Shown: in pieces, positions 51,558 through 61,509 of the stretch
Position numbering within the stretch: the first letter of the stretch is position 1
Layout of the letters: the number at the start of each line of letters is the position of its first letter
From: Rouxiella aceris
GTDB lineage: Bacteria; Pseudomonadota; Gammaproteobacteria; Enterobacterales; Enterobacteriaceae
Reading direction: 5' to 3'
Assembly: GCF_012933545.1 (NCBI RefSeq)
Contig: NZ_JAADJU010000004.1
Span: 248,001-312,000, forward strand
DNA: 64,000 bases
Notes under the pieces: model-generated
Database searches by the model: none
What the model was told of the DNA's origin: nothing
What the model saw: only the letters and a program-made list of their open reading frames with translations
Made by a program: the position numbers and the translations under genes

Positions 51558-52351
51558 CTAACTTAACCAATTGTAATCCAACGGAAATAGCCGCTGAATC
51601 AGAAGAGAAGGTGCCCGTACTCGGTCGCATCCACTCCTATGAATCCTGCGGTACCGTTGATGGCCCTGGCATACGCTTTATCGCGTTTTTCCAGGGTTGC
51701 CTGATGCGCTGTCTGTATTGCCATAACCGCGATACCTGGGACACCCACGGCGGTAAAGAGATTAACGTCGAAGACTTGATGAAAGAGGTGGTGACCTATC
51801 GCCACTTTATGAATGCCTCCGGCGGCGGTGTGACCGCTTCCGGCGGTGAAGCGATATTACAGGCCGAGTTTGTACGCGACTGGTTCCGCGCCTGCCACAA
51901 GGCGGATATCAATACCTGTCTCGATACCAACGGCTTTGTCCGTCGCTATGACCCGGTGATTGACGAACTGCTGGATGTTACCGATCTGGTAATGCTGGAT
52001 CTGAAGCAGATGAATGACGATATTCACCAGAATCTGGTCGGGGTATCCAATCATCGCACACTGGATTTTGCCCGCTATCTGGCTAAACGCAATCAACGTA
52101 CCTGGATACGCTACGTGGTAGTACCAGGCTGGTCAGATGACGATAAGTCGGCGCATATGCTCGGTGAATTTACCAAGGATATGACCAATATCGAAAAGAT
52201 TGAGCTGCTGCCGTATCATGAGCTGGGCAAACATAAATGGATTGCCATGGGCGAAGAGTATGGTCTCGAAGGCGTCAACCCGCCGACTAAAGAGATTATG
52301 GAGCGCGTAAAAGGCATTCTCGAAGGTTATGGTCATAAGGTTATCTATTAA
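51554..52351 (+). CDS. pflA: Pyruvate formate-lyase-activating enzyme
   Basis: 265 residues from the ATG at 51554, about 19 more at the N-terminus than E. coli PflA (246). Radical-SAM enzyme that makes the glycyl radical in PflB. The cluster motif is [31 protein letters not shown] and [13 protein letters not shown] are conserved. The start is uncertain: a GTG at 51611 after AGAAGAGAAG would give a protein of E. coli length, while the 51554 ATG is coupled to a leader ORF. Last gene of the pfl locus. Confidence 0.95.
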   Translation: MTNLTNCNPTEIAAESEEKVPVLGRIHSYESCGTVDGPGIRFIAFFQGCLMRCLYCHNRDTWDTHGGKEINVEDLMKEVVTYRHFMNASGGGVTASGGEAILQAEFVRDWFRACHKADINTCLDTNGFVRRYDPVIDELLDVTDLVMLDLKQMNDDIHQNLVGVSNHRTLDFARYLAKRNQRTWIRYVVVPGWSDDDKSAHMLGEFTKDMTNIEKIELLPYHELGKHKWIAMGEEYGLEGVNPPTKEIMERVKGILEGYGHKVIY

Positions 52352-52363
52352 GATATCCCCTCC

Positions 52364-52395
52364 CCCCGGTCACTTACATTAGTAAGTGACCGGGG
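52364..52395. terminator. Perfect hairpin at the left edge of the ERIC array
   Basis: CCCCGGTCACTTAC and GTAAGTGACCGGGG form a 14-bp perfect stem with a 4-nt loop, 12 bp after the pflA stop. The right arm is the first bases of the ERIC array, the left arm an inverted copy of the same ERIC segment. No T-run, but it probably ends or protects the pflA mRNA. Confidence 0.6.
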
Positions 52396-53071
52396 TAAGC
52401 GAAGGCAGCCAACGCGGCTGTAGCCTGAAAGATGACTCTCTTTATTCCCCTATAGATTTCAGGTTACAGCAAGGCGGCAACTGAGCGCATCCCCGGGAGC
52501 TTACACTAGTAAGTGACCGGGGTAAGCGAAGGCAGCCAACACGGCTGTAGCCTGAAAGATGACTCTCTGTATTCCCCTATAGATTTCAGGTTACAGCAAG
52601 GCGGCAACTGAGCGCATTCCCGGGAGCTTACATTAGTAAGTGATCGGGGTAAGAGAAGGCAGCCAACACGGCTGTAGCCTGAAAGATGACTCTCTTTATT
52701 CCCCTATAGATTTCAGGTTACAACAAGGCGGCAACTGAGCGCATCCCCGGGAGCTTACATTAGTAAGTGACCGGGGTAAGCGAAGGCAGCCAACGCGGCT
52801 GTAGCCTGAAAGATGACTCTCTGTATTCCCCTATAGATTTCAGGTTACAGCAAGGCGGCAACTGAGCGCATCCCCGGGAGCTTACATTAGTAAGTGACCG
52901 GGGTAAGCGAAGGCAGACAACGCAGCTGTAGCCTGAAAGATGACTCTCTTTATTCCCCTATAGATTTCAGGTTACAGCAAGGCGGCAACTGAGCGCATCC
53001 CCGGGAGCTTACATTAGTAAGTGACCGGGGTAAGCGAAGGCAGCCAACGCAGCTGTAGCCTGAAAGATGAC
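52381..53071. repeat. Tandem array of ERIC elements (127-bp unit, about 5.4 copies)
   Basis: Units begin at 52381, 52508, 52635, 52762, 52889 and 53016 (AGTAAGTGACCGGGGTAAGC), a strict 127-bp period; the sixth stops at about 53071. Segments match the classical ERIC ends (AAGTAAGTGAC-GGGGTAAGCG, ATCCCCGGGAGCTTACAT). Each unit is a long imperfect palindrome with arms from ATTTCAGGTTACAGC to GCTGTAGCCTGAAAGAT, joined by TCTCTTTATTCCCCTATAG. Lies between convergent pflA and ycaD. No coding capacity, no spacers. Confidence 0.93.
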
Positions 53072-53078
53072 GGGGAAT

Positions 53079-54224
53079 TTAGGCAGCGGCGATCGGCGTT
53101 GATCGATGATCCGCTTTTCGCAGCAACATCACCAAATAGACCAGCGCTACCGCCGCAATACTAATAAACAGCACGCCATCGGAATAGTTTTGCATCAGCA
53201 TTGCGGTCATACTTGGTCCGGCAAGGCTCCCGAGAGTGTAGCTCATCAATAATGCCTGGTTCATGGCCACCAGCTCGTCGGGATTGACCTTTTCGCAAGC
53301 CCAGGACATGGCCACCGGATAGAGCGTAAATCCGGCACAGCCAAGGATAAACAGCGCGGGGGCCATGGCATAGCCGCTGAGCATCGCCATACAGGCCAGG
53401 ATAACCACAAATACCTGGACGCGCAGCACGATCAATCGACCATAACGGTCGGCCAAACGCCCCACCGGCCATTGACCGATAATGCCGGAGCTGATCAACA
53501 GCGCCATCCAGTAACCTACATCGGCATCATCAAGACCTCGATGCGCCAGAAACAGCGGCATCAGGCCGTATAGCGAGCCCAATACCACGCCCGAAATAAT
53601 ACAGCCATGAAGGCCCAGGCGGGCACTGCGTCGTCTAAACATTGGCCAGACGGCGACATGGGATTGCGCACTGTCCTGGTTGACAATATGGGCAAACAGC
53701 AGTGGCAGCATGGCGATAACAATCAGCGCCGTCACCCAGGGGATCACACTTAGCAACTGGGTGGGAACTTTGCCTAACAGCAGTTGGCCTGCTACGGTGC
53801 CGATATAGTAGACGATCATATAAGCCGCCAGCAGTTGCCCGCGATTCTTCAGGGTGCCGCTGCGCAATAATGCGCTCTCCACCACCACCCAAATCAGCGC
53901 ACAGCCGATACCGGCGATAAAACGCCAGCCGATCCAGGCAAAAAAGTTGCCGGAAAAAGCCAGCCCGGCGGTCGCCACGGCAAAAAACAGACATGAAAGT
54001 TGATAGCTGTTGTTAAAACCAAGCCGTTTAATCAAACGACCGGCGATCAGCGTTCCCAGCAGATTCCCCGCATAGTAAGAAGAGCTGACCAGCCCGACCT
54101 GCCAGGTAGGTAATGACTCATGGGTCAGCCACAAAGGCACCAGCGTGCTTAACACCGCCATAGAGACGGTCAACAGTAAAAGGCCACAGAGCAGCAATAT
54201 CACCGGGCGAGAATAAGCAGACAT
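53079..54224 (-). CDS. ycaD: YcaD, major facilitator superfamily transporter
   Basis: 381 residues (E. coli 382), twelve hydrophobic segments. The MFS loop 2-3 motif is [13 protein letters not shown] and the matching loop 8-9 motif [10 protein letters not shown]. Substrate unknown; sometimes grouped with sugar/drug efflux proteins. The ERIC array ends about 8 bp after its stop. In E. coli ycaC, ycaD and ycaM lie together between dms and pfl; here only ycaD is kept. Confidence 0.93.
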   Translation of the reverse strand: MSAYSRPVILLLCGLLLLTVSMAVLSTLVPLWLTHESLPTWQVGLVSSSYYAGNLLGTLIAGRLIKRLGFNNSYQLSCLFFAVATAGLAFSGNFFAWIGWRFIAGIGCALIWVVVESALLRSGTLKNRGQLLAAYMIVYYIGTVAGQLLLGKVPTQLLSVIPWVTALIVIAMLPLLFAHIVNQDSAQSHVAVWPMFRRRSARLGLHGCIISGVVLGSLYGLMPLFLAHRGLDDADVGYWMALLISSGIIGQWPVGRLADRYGRLIVLRVQVFVVILACMAMLSGYAMAPALFILGCAGFTLYPVAMSWACEKVNPDELVAMNQALLMSYTLGSLAGPSMTAMLMQNYSDGVLFISIAAVALVYLVMLLRKADHRSTPIAAA

Positions 54225-54351
54225 AGGGAATGACCGACCAGAAATGCAATGAAATTGGCGGCATCATGCCATTGGCGAGATAAAAGTCAATCGGCTGAAA
54301 TTGGCGTTGCGCACAATCTGCATTGTCATGATTTAAATAACTCATCAATCG

Positions 54352-54915
54352 CTAGCCGGGGTAAAAGTCAGCCTTAATGGTGAGGGTTATAGCTCCATGA
54401 TAACAAACAAATTTACATTTACCGCAACCGGTACATTGATCGTTTTTAACCACAGGTTGATGATGTTGATTAAAAAATATCGCTGAACCTGGACAGGCAA
54501 TTTCACACATACGACAGCCATCATCCAGTCGGCCAAGACACTGGCTGGAAATCACCGGCCGTAACCCGGTATCCATGGGTAAAGTGGCATCAAGAGCGTC
54601 TTTGCTACAGGCACGGGTACAGTCGGCGCATAAATTACAATCGGCATAATCGACCTGCAACTGCGCTTTTTGCTGCTCAAGATAAATAATACCGTAGGCA
54701 CAGGCCTGTACGCAGTCGCCACAGCCATCGCAACGTTGCAAAAACAGCGGTTCAACGACGGCCTGCGGCGGTCGCGGCACCTGGCGACGCCATACCTGCG
54801 TAGTCGGTGCCGGTAACAGCGCCTGCTTGCCAGGCTGTAACAGGCTGCGAAACAGGGCACGTCGACTGATCGTACGCACGCTCATCCAGGCACGGTAATA
54901 ACGGGCATCGCGCAT
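54352..54915 (-). CDS. NapF-like ferredoxin-type protein of the dms operon
   Basis: 187 residues. Four cysteine clusters for [4Fe-4S]: CDGCGDCVQAC, CNLCADCTRAC, an atypical CLGRLDDGCRMCEIAC, and CTGCGKCKFVC. The N-terminus RTISRRALFRSLLQPG resembles the NapF start. NapF proteins are cytoplasmic factors that help mature the cofactor-containing subunit of a Tat-exported molybdoenzyme. The ATG at 54915 overlaps the dmsD stop (TAATG), so this is the fifth gene of dmsABCD-napF-like. Role with DmsA is inferred from position. Confidence 0.9.
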   Translation of the reverse strand: MRDARYYRAWMSVRTISRRALFRSLLQPGKQALLPAPTTQVWRRQVPRPPQAVVEPLFLQRCDGCGDCVQACAYGIIYLEQQKAQLQVDYADCNLCADCTRACSKDALDATLPMDTGLRPVISSQCLGRLDDGCRMCEIACPGSAIFFNQHHQPVVKNDQCTGCGKCKFVCYHGAITLTIKADFYPG

Positions 54916-55523
54916 TAGTAGTAAAGCTCCACTTCCTTGATATTACCTGCGCAGCGCTGCTGCCACCCTTGCAAGGTAGCACGGGTCAGCAAGGCGATAG
55001 CCTGATAGAACGGGTGCTGCGCCCCTTGCTGCAACCGCTCCAGGTAGCGCCCGCTCCAGCATAAAAGATGATCGCCAAGAAATTCGGGCAACCATTGCGG
55101 TTCCTGCTCCGCCAGCCAGGCGGCCATCATCAGCATCAGCCCGATATGATCCTCCGGTTCTGCCTGATCAAAATGGGGGGCGATGCCGTGGGACTGCATC
55201 CATTGCCGCAGTTGCAGCGTCGAGGTACCAAACAGCACGCTCTCTTTATCCAGGTAGACCGATCCCCACGGCGGTGCCGGCAAAGCATAGGGACCAATAA
55301 ACAGGCGCTGAAAAGCGTCGCTTAGTGACTCGGGATAAGTTGCACTTGCCGCTATATCATTGGCGATGGCCGCGCTAAGCGCATGACTAAGGTCAGGCCA
55401 TTGTGCCAGCCCCTCTTCTTGTGCCAGGAGTCGAATCAACGGCTGCACCTGTGGCGACTCGGGGGGAAAATAGAGCAGTGCCCCCAGGATCCTGCCAGTC
55501 ACCCCGATCAATGCTGTGGACAT
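54915..55523 (-). CDS. dmsD: DmsD, Tat proofreading chaperone for DMSO reductase
   Basis: 202 residues from the ATG at 55523 (GAGG well placed); the frame is open 25 codons further, overlapping dmsC, but without support. TorD/DmsD family: RLFIGPYALPAPPWGSVYLDKESVLFG and EPEDHIGLMLMMAAWLAE are signatures. Binds the DmsA twin-arginine leader until cofactor loading is complete. In E. coli dmsD is in the ynf operon; here it is inside the dms operon. Confidence 0.95.
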   Translation of the reverse strand: MSTALIGVTGRILGALLYFPPESPQVQPLIRLLAQEEGLAQWPDLSHALSAAIANDIAASATYPESLSDAFQRLFIGPYALPAPPWGSVYLDKESVLFGTSTLQLRQWMQSHGIAPHFDQAEPEDHIGLMLMMAAWLAEQEPQWLPEFLGDHLLCWSGRYLERLQQGAQHPFYQAIALLTRATLQGWQQRCAGNIKEVELYY

Positions 55524-55575
55524 GGTTACCTCATAGCCCGGCGGCAAGTGCATGGGTAACTTGCCGCCAATAAAA

Positions 55576-56433
55576 TCAACCGGCAATAGCCAGTCCAACG
55601 GTCATATGCAAACCATAGAAGATCGCCCGACCCAGCATTTCACCGGAGAACACCAGAACAAAAGCCAACACCAGGGAAGCAATCGCCGGTCGTTTGCGCA
55701 GAATAAGCGGACACAGCCAACAACCTAGTCCCAGCACCAGCAACAGCAGCCGCCAGACTGATAACAGCGCATAATCAGGTATCAGGGTCGAGGCTGACTG
55801 TAGTGAAGTGTGGATCGTCGCCAGATCACTGCTTTGTAAAATCACCGCCGACAGACTGATTAATAGCGCCAGCACGCTAATCGCCGGTAAAATACGCAAC
55901 GCTGCCCCCTGAATATCCGCACCGCGCAACAATAAATAACCCAGTAGCGGACCGGCAATCAGCACGGTCATGATGAAGGAAATCGCGGTAAAACCGTTAT
56001 CCCAGGTAGGAACAGTATTGATGGCATACACCCGACACATGGCATACACAAAGCCGAGTGCAGCGATCAGCGTCAATCCCAGCCAGACCCGACCTAGCGC
56101 CAGCGGCATTTTTTTCAGCGTCGCCAGCAGCCAGTAGATGCCACCGAGAGCGAAAAACAGTGAACCACTGCCGATTTCATTACTTAGCGGCGAAGCCCCC
56201 AGACGGTTAAGGGAGTTCAGGGCGCGCAAAGGGGAGCCAAGGTGCAACACCGAGGCAATAAAGGCTATCGCCATCAGGACCCAGAGAAAAAACATGGCCA
56301 GGTGAATACGGCTTCGCTCTTGCGCTGTAAGCCGGGTAAACAGTGCCAACGCCAGTACAATAAAACCGCCCACTACGCACTGCCCGAGGACCGTAAAGAC
56401 CATCAGGGGCCATTCTTGCCATCCGTTTCCCAT
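55576..56433 (-). CDS. dmsC: DMSO reductase membrane anchor subunit
   Basis: 285 residues (E. coli 287), eight predicted membrane helices, beginning MGNGWQEWPLMVFTVLGQCVVGGFIVL. DmsC anchors DmsAB on the periplasmic side and oxidises menaquinol. LHLGSPLRALNSLNRLGASPLSNEI is conserved. Starts one base after the dmsB stop. 52 bp before dmsD. Confidence 0.96.
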   Translation of the reverse strand: MGNGWQEWPLMVFTVLGQCVVGGFIVLALALFTRLTAQERSRIHLAMFFLWVLMAIAFIASVLHLGSPLRALNSLNRLGASPLSNEIGSGSLFFALGGIYWLLATLKKMPLALGRVWLGLTLIAALGFVYAMCRVYAINTVPTWDNGFTAISFIMTVLIAGPLLGYLLLRGADIQGAALRILPAISVLALLISLSAVILQSSDLATIHTSLQSASTLIPDYALLSVWRLLLLVLGLGCWLCPLILRKRPAIASLVLAFVLVFSGEMLGRAIFYGLHMTVGLAIAG

Positions 56434-56434
56434 C

Positions 56435-57052
56435 TTAAACCTCCTTCGGATTGGCCAAAAAGCCGCTGGTATCGCCTACCGGGCGGCACTGGGCATTCGG
56501 CTTAATCACAATATTAGGTTGGGTAAAGTGCGCCGCGGGCAAGGGGGCCACTTCGGCCAGCGATCCGTATTTGGCACGCAGTTCGTCAATGGGTGCCATA
56601 TCCAGCGCACGCAGCGGGCAGGATTCGACGCAGATCGGTTTTTTACCCTCGGCCACCCGCTGGTAGCAACCATCACATTTAGTCATATGTCCCTTGGCGG
56701 CGTTGTACTGTGGCGCGCCGTAAGGACAGGCCATATGGCAATAGCGACAGCCGATGCAGATATCCTCATCGACCACCACAAAGCCGTCTTCCCGCTTGTG
56801 CATGGCACCGCTGGGACACACTTTGGTACAGGCCGGATCGGCGCAGTGGTTACAGGCAATCGACAGATAATAGGCAAAGACATTCTGCTGCCATCCGCTG
56901 CCATCCTGTTGCCACTCGCCCCCGGCATACTCATAGATACGGCGGAAGCTGACGTCCGGCGTCAGATTCTTGAAGTCTTTACAAGCCAGCTCACAGGTTT
57001 TACACCCGGTGCAGCGACTTGAATCAATATAAAAACCATATTGTGTGGTCAT
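56435..57052 (-). CDS. dmsB: DMSO reductase iron-sulfur subunit
   Basis: 205 residues from the ATG at 57052, as in E. coli (MTTQYGFYIDSSRCTGCKTC). Four [4Fe-4S] clusters: CTGCKTCELAC, CNHCADPACTKVC, CIGCRYCHMAC and CDGCYQR...CVESC. Transfers electrons from DmsC to DmsA. No signal peptide: exported with DmsA through Tat. 80 bp after dmsA. Confidence 0.98.
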   Translation of the reverse strand: MTTQYGFYIDSSRCTGCKTCELACKDFKNLTPDVSFRRIYEYAGGEWQQDGSGWQQNVFAYYLSIACNHCADPACTKVCPSGAMHKREDGFVVVDEDICIGCRYCHMACPYGAPQYNAAKGHMTKCDGCYQRVAEGKKPICVESCPLRALDMAPIDELRAKYGSLAEVAPLPAAHFTQPNIVIKPNAQCRPVGDTSGFLANPKEV

Positions 57053-57132
57053 CGAACACTCCATTAAACCTTAGCCACCCTGACCATCATCCGGCCAGGG
57101 TCAAAGCACAACGCACCCTTTGCTGCTGTGGT

Positions 57133-59589
57133 TTATACCTTTTCGAGCTGGATCAGATTGGTATGTTGCGGGTTACCTTTCGCCAACGGAGAAGGTCGTT
57201 GCGTGGTCAGCGTATTCATACAGGCCCCGTGGTCGACGCGATCGCCTTGCATATCGGCCTGATGCCAAGCGCCCTGCCCCATGGCCACTACGCCGGGGAG
57301 AATACGCGGTGTGACTTTTGCCGCTACCCGCACTTCACCACGGCCATTAAACACGCGCACCTTGTCACCGTTGCTAATGCCCCGGCTCTCGGCATCGAGA
57401 GGATTAATCCAGATCTCCTGGCGACAGGCAGCCTGTAGAACATCAATATTGCCGTAGGAGGAGTGGGTACGAGCTTTATAGTGGAAACCAAACATCTGTA
57501 GCGGATACTTGCTGCGTAAAGGGTCGTCCCAACCTTCAAAGGTGGAGGTGTAAACTGGCAACGCGGTAATGATCTCGTCTTCAGCCAGCTGCCACTCAGC
57601 GGCAATTTTTGCCAGTGCGGCGGAGTAAATCTCGATTTTTCCCGAAGGGGTACTCAACGGATGGGCAACGGGATCCTGGCGGAAGGCTTTATAGGCAACA
57701 AAGTGTCCGTCAGGATCTTTACGCTTGTAGATCCCCTGCTCACGCAGCGTTTCATAGGCAGGTAGCGCCGGATCTTTTGCCAACATCTTGTTATAGAGAA
57801 AATGCAGCCAATCCCGCTGGCTTCGACCTTCGGTGAATTTTTCATAGACCTGCGGGCCAAGTCGTTTGGCGACTTCGCTCATCATCTCATAGATGCCTTT
57901 GCGCTGAAATTTTGCCGAGGTCGCAGGCTGGCTGAAGATCAGGTAGCCCATATTGCCGGCGTAATCATTGGGGATAATATCTTCCTGCTCGGTCGTCATC
58001 AGATCGGGTAGCAGAATATCGGCATACTTCGCCGATGAAGTCATAAAATTCTCAATCACTACGATCATTTCGCACTGGCTGTCGTCCTGCAAAATATCGT
58101 GGGTTTTATTGATTTCAGAATGCTGGTTGGTAATGGTGTTACCGGCGTAATTCCAGATAAACTTGATCGGCACATCGAGTTTGTCTTTGCCACGGATACC
58201 GTCCTTTTTAGCGGTCATTTCCGGGCCGCGCTTGATGGCGTCCGTCCAGCTAAAGCAGGAAATCTGGGTTTTAACCGGATTACTCAGCACCGGCATACGC
58301 TCGATGGTGATGTTATAGGTAGACTCGCGCGCGCCGCTGTTACCGCCGTTAATGCCAACATTACCAGTGAGGATCGCCAACATGGCGATAGCACGGGAGG
58401 TTTGTTCACCGTTGGCCTGACGCTGCGGTCCCCAGCCCTGAGAAATACACACCGGCTTGGTCTGGCCGATTTCACGTGCCAGTTTGATAATACGATCGGC
58501 AGGAATACCGGTGATTTGCGATGCCCATTGCGGGGTTTTTGCCAGGGCGTCGTCACCCTGACCGAGAATATAAGCCTTATAATGGCCATTGGCCGGTGCC
58601 CCGGCAGGCAGGGTTTTCTCGTCATAACCCACGCAATAGTTATCAAGAAACGGCTGATCGACCATATTCTCGCTGATCAATACATAAGCCATCCCGGCGA
58701 CCAGCGCGGCATCGGTTCCTGGCCTGATAGGCAGCCATTCGTCTTCACGACCGGCTGCGGTATCGGTATAACGCGGATCGATGACCACCATTTTAGCGTT
58801 GGATCGCTGACGTGCCTGCTCCAGAAAATAGGTGATGCCGCCGCCGCTCATGCGGGTTTCTGCCGGGTTATTGCCGAAAAGCACCACCAGTTTGCTGTTT
58901 TCGATATCGGAGGTACTGTTGCCATCATTACTGCCGTAGGTATAGGGCATAGCACAGGAGATTTGCGCGGTACTGTAAGTGCCGTATTGACCTAAATAGC
59001 CGCCATAGCAGTTCATCAATCGGGTCACCAACGAGGCGGTGGGTGACGATCGGGTAATATTGCCCCCCACTACGCCGCTGCTGTAGTTGATATACACTGC
59101 TTCATTACCGTATTTCGCCACAATGCGTTTTAAATTATCGGCGATTTCATCAAAGGCCTGTTCCCAGCTGATGGGCTTGAATTTACCTTCGCCGCGCTTG
59201 CCGGTGCGCTTCATTGGATAGTTGAGCCTTTCCGGATGATTCATACGTCGGCGCATTGAACGCCCGCGCAGGCAGGCCCGCACCTGGTGATAGCCATACT
59301 GGTCATTACCGGTATTATCGGTTTCAACCCAATAGACCTCATCATTGCGCACATGTAAACGCAGGGCGCAGCGGCTACCGCAGTTCACTGAGCAGGCACC
59401 CCACACTACTTTATCTTGCGGCTGCGCCGCCTGGCTATTCTCGGGTGTTGCGGGAAAGGCCCGGCGGCTAAAAGGAGGAATAATGCCCCCGGCGGCGGCG
59501 ACCAATCCGGCCAGCGCCGAGGTTTTCATCAGGTTGCGGCGACTGATACCGTTGCCGTTGGTCGGGTTATCTGATTTGCTTGCTGACAT
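57133..59589 (-). CDS. dmsA: DMSO reductase catalytic subunit (molybdopterin)
   Basis: 818 residues from the ATG at 59589 (GGGAG upstream; E. coli 814). The twin-arginine leader is ISRRNLMKTSALAGLVAAAG. Mature protein: N-terminal cluster region CSVNCGSRCALRLHV, then molybdopterin guanine dinucleotide domains (VVLFGNNPAETRMSGGG, VIDPRYTDTAAGREDEW, ISQGWGPQRQANGE) and the C-terminal dinucleotide-binding domain ending AKGNPQHTNLIQLEKV. Terminal reductase for DMSO and N-oxides. An FNR box and promoter lie upstream. Confidence 0.98.
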   Translation of the reverse strand: MSASKSDNPTNGNGISRRNLMKTSALAGLVAAAGGIIPPFSRRAFPATPENSQAAQPQDKVVWGACSVNCGSRCALRLHVRNDEVYWVETDNTGNDQYGYHQVRACLRGRSMRRRMNHPERLNYPMKRTGKRGEGKFKPISWEQAFDEIADNLKRIVAKYGNEAVYINYSSGVVGGNITRSSPTASLVTRLMNCYGGYLGQYGTYSTAQISCAMPYTYGSNDGNSTSDIENSKLVVLFGNNPAETRMSGGGITYFLEQARQRSNAKMVVIDPRYTDTAAGREDEWLPIRPGTDAALVAGMAYVLISENMVDQPFLDNYCVGYDEKTLPAGAPANGHYKAYILGQGDDALAKTPQWASQITGIPADRIIKLAREIGQTKPVCISQGWGPQRQANGEQTSRAIAMLAILTGNVGINGGNSGARESTYNITIERMPVLSNPVKTQISCFSWTDAIKRGPEMTAKKDGIRGKDKLDVPIKFIWNYAGNTITNQHSEINKTHDILQDDSQCEMIVVIENFMTSSAKYADILLPDLMTTEQEDIIPNDYAGNMGYLIFSQPATSAKFQRKGIYEMMSEVAKRLGPQVYEKFTEGRSQRDWLHFLYNKMLAKDPALPAYETLREQGIYKRKDPDGHFVAYKAFRQDPVAHPLSTPSGKIEIYSAALAKIAAEWQLAEDEIITALPVYTSTFEGWDDPLRSKYPLQMFGFHYKARTHSSYGNIDVLQAACRQEIWINPLDAESRGISNGDKVRVFNGRGEVRVAAKVTPRILPGVVAMGQGAWHQADMQGDRVDHGACMNTLTTQRPSPLAKGNPQHTNLIQLEKV

Positions 59590-59682
59590 GCTTCTGCTCC
59601 CATAGATGACATCGCCAACAAAAATGCTGCTGGTCACTGAGCAACTGACTATGGATAGCGCAAGAAAAATTTAAGATAAGCG

Positions 59683-59744
59683 ATATCCATATTTAATCTA
59701 TGGATATTACCTTTAAGCAGGTTAATTACTTTGTCTGCTATCAA
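59683..59744 (-). promoter_or_regulatory. dmsA promoter with FNR box and overlapping palindrome
   Basis: On the minus strand TTGATAGCAGACAA (59731-59744) resembles the FNR consensus TTGAT-4-ATCAA, and closely resembles the E. coli dmsA FNR site. TAATAT (59704-59709) is the -10 box 21 bp on, placing FNR near -41.5. The inverted repeat ATATCCATA-7-TATGGATAT (59683-59707) covers the -10 box and start point and could bind a further regulator. Confidence 0.7.
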
Positions 59745-59803
59745 TAAAAGGGAAATGGCGGCAACTGGATAGCAGAACTGTGCCATGGATCAGGTTTAAA
59801 AAA

Positions 59804-59972
59804 AAGCGCCCATAAGGCGCTTGAGTTTGATGACAAAGTCGTCTTGATGATCAAGATACCCGGGCATAGCACACCTAGGGGCGCTCCGGCGGGCAAGCCC
59901 GCTACGACCCCAACGGTGCACTCTCCCTAATAACGGACTTTGTCAGCAGTCTGAAGCGCCCAAAAGGCGCTT
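59804..59972 (-). mobile_element. 131-bp terminator-targeting element, copy 3, within the duplicated serS terminator
   Basis: Element at 59823-59953, reverse orientation, 131 bp. The serS terminator hairpin AAGCGCC-5-GGCGCTT occurs at 59954-59972 (next to serS) and again at 59804-59822, with one loop difference. On the minus strand, the distal copy (59804-59822) is followed by a long T-run, the proximal copy directly by the element. Same geometry as copy 2 relative to transcription. Confidence 0.8.
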
Positions 59973-59997
59973 TTTTACAGCATAGGACGAAATGACC

Positions 59998-61317
<1,320 letters not shown>

Positions 61318-61509
61318 TCAGCACTCGACGACAGCCTGCGACCATTACGCATAATTCCCCTCGATGAAACCGACAGGTTGCTGCGCATTGATTGCCTTGC
61401 CGCATCGTCAATGACGTTGGGTAGATTGAATAATGTTTGTTATCACATGCCACCTGAACCGGCAACATGTCAAAGAGTTATCAGCCGTAACCTTACCGCA
61501 ACAGCCTCT

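Noticed and set aside
52381-53071. CRISPR array
   Set aside because: The repeats are contiguous 127-bp palindromic ERIC units with no variable spacers, and there are no cas genes.
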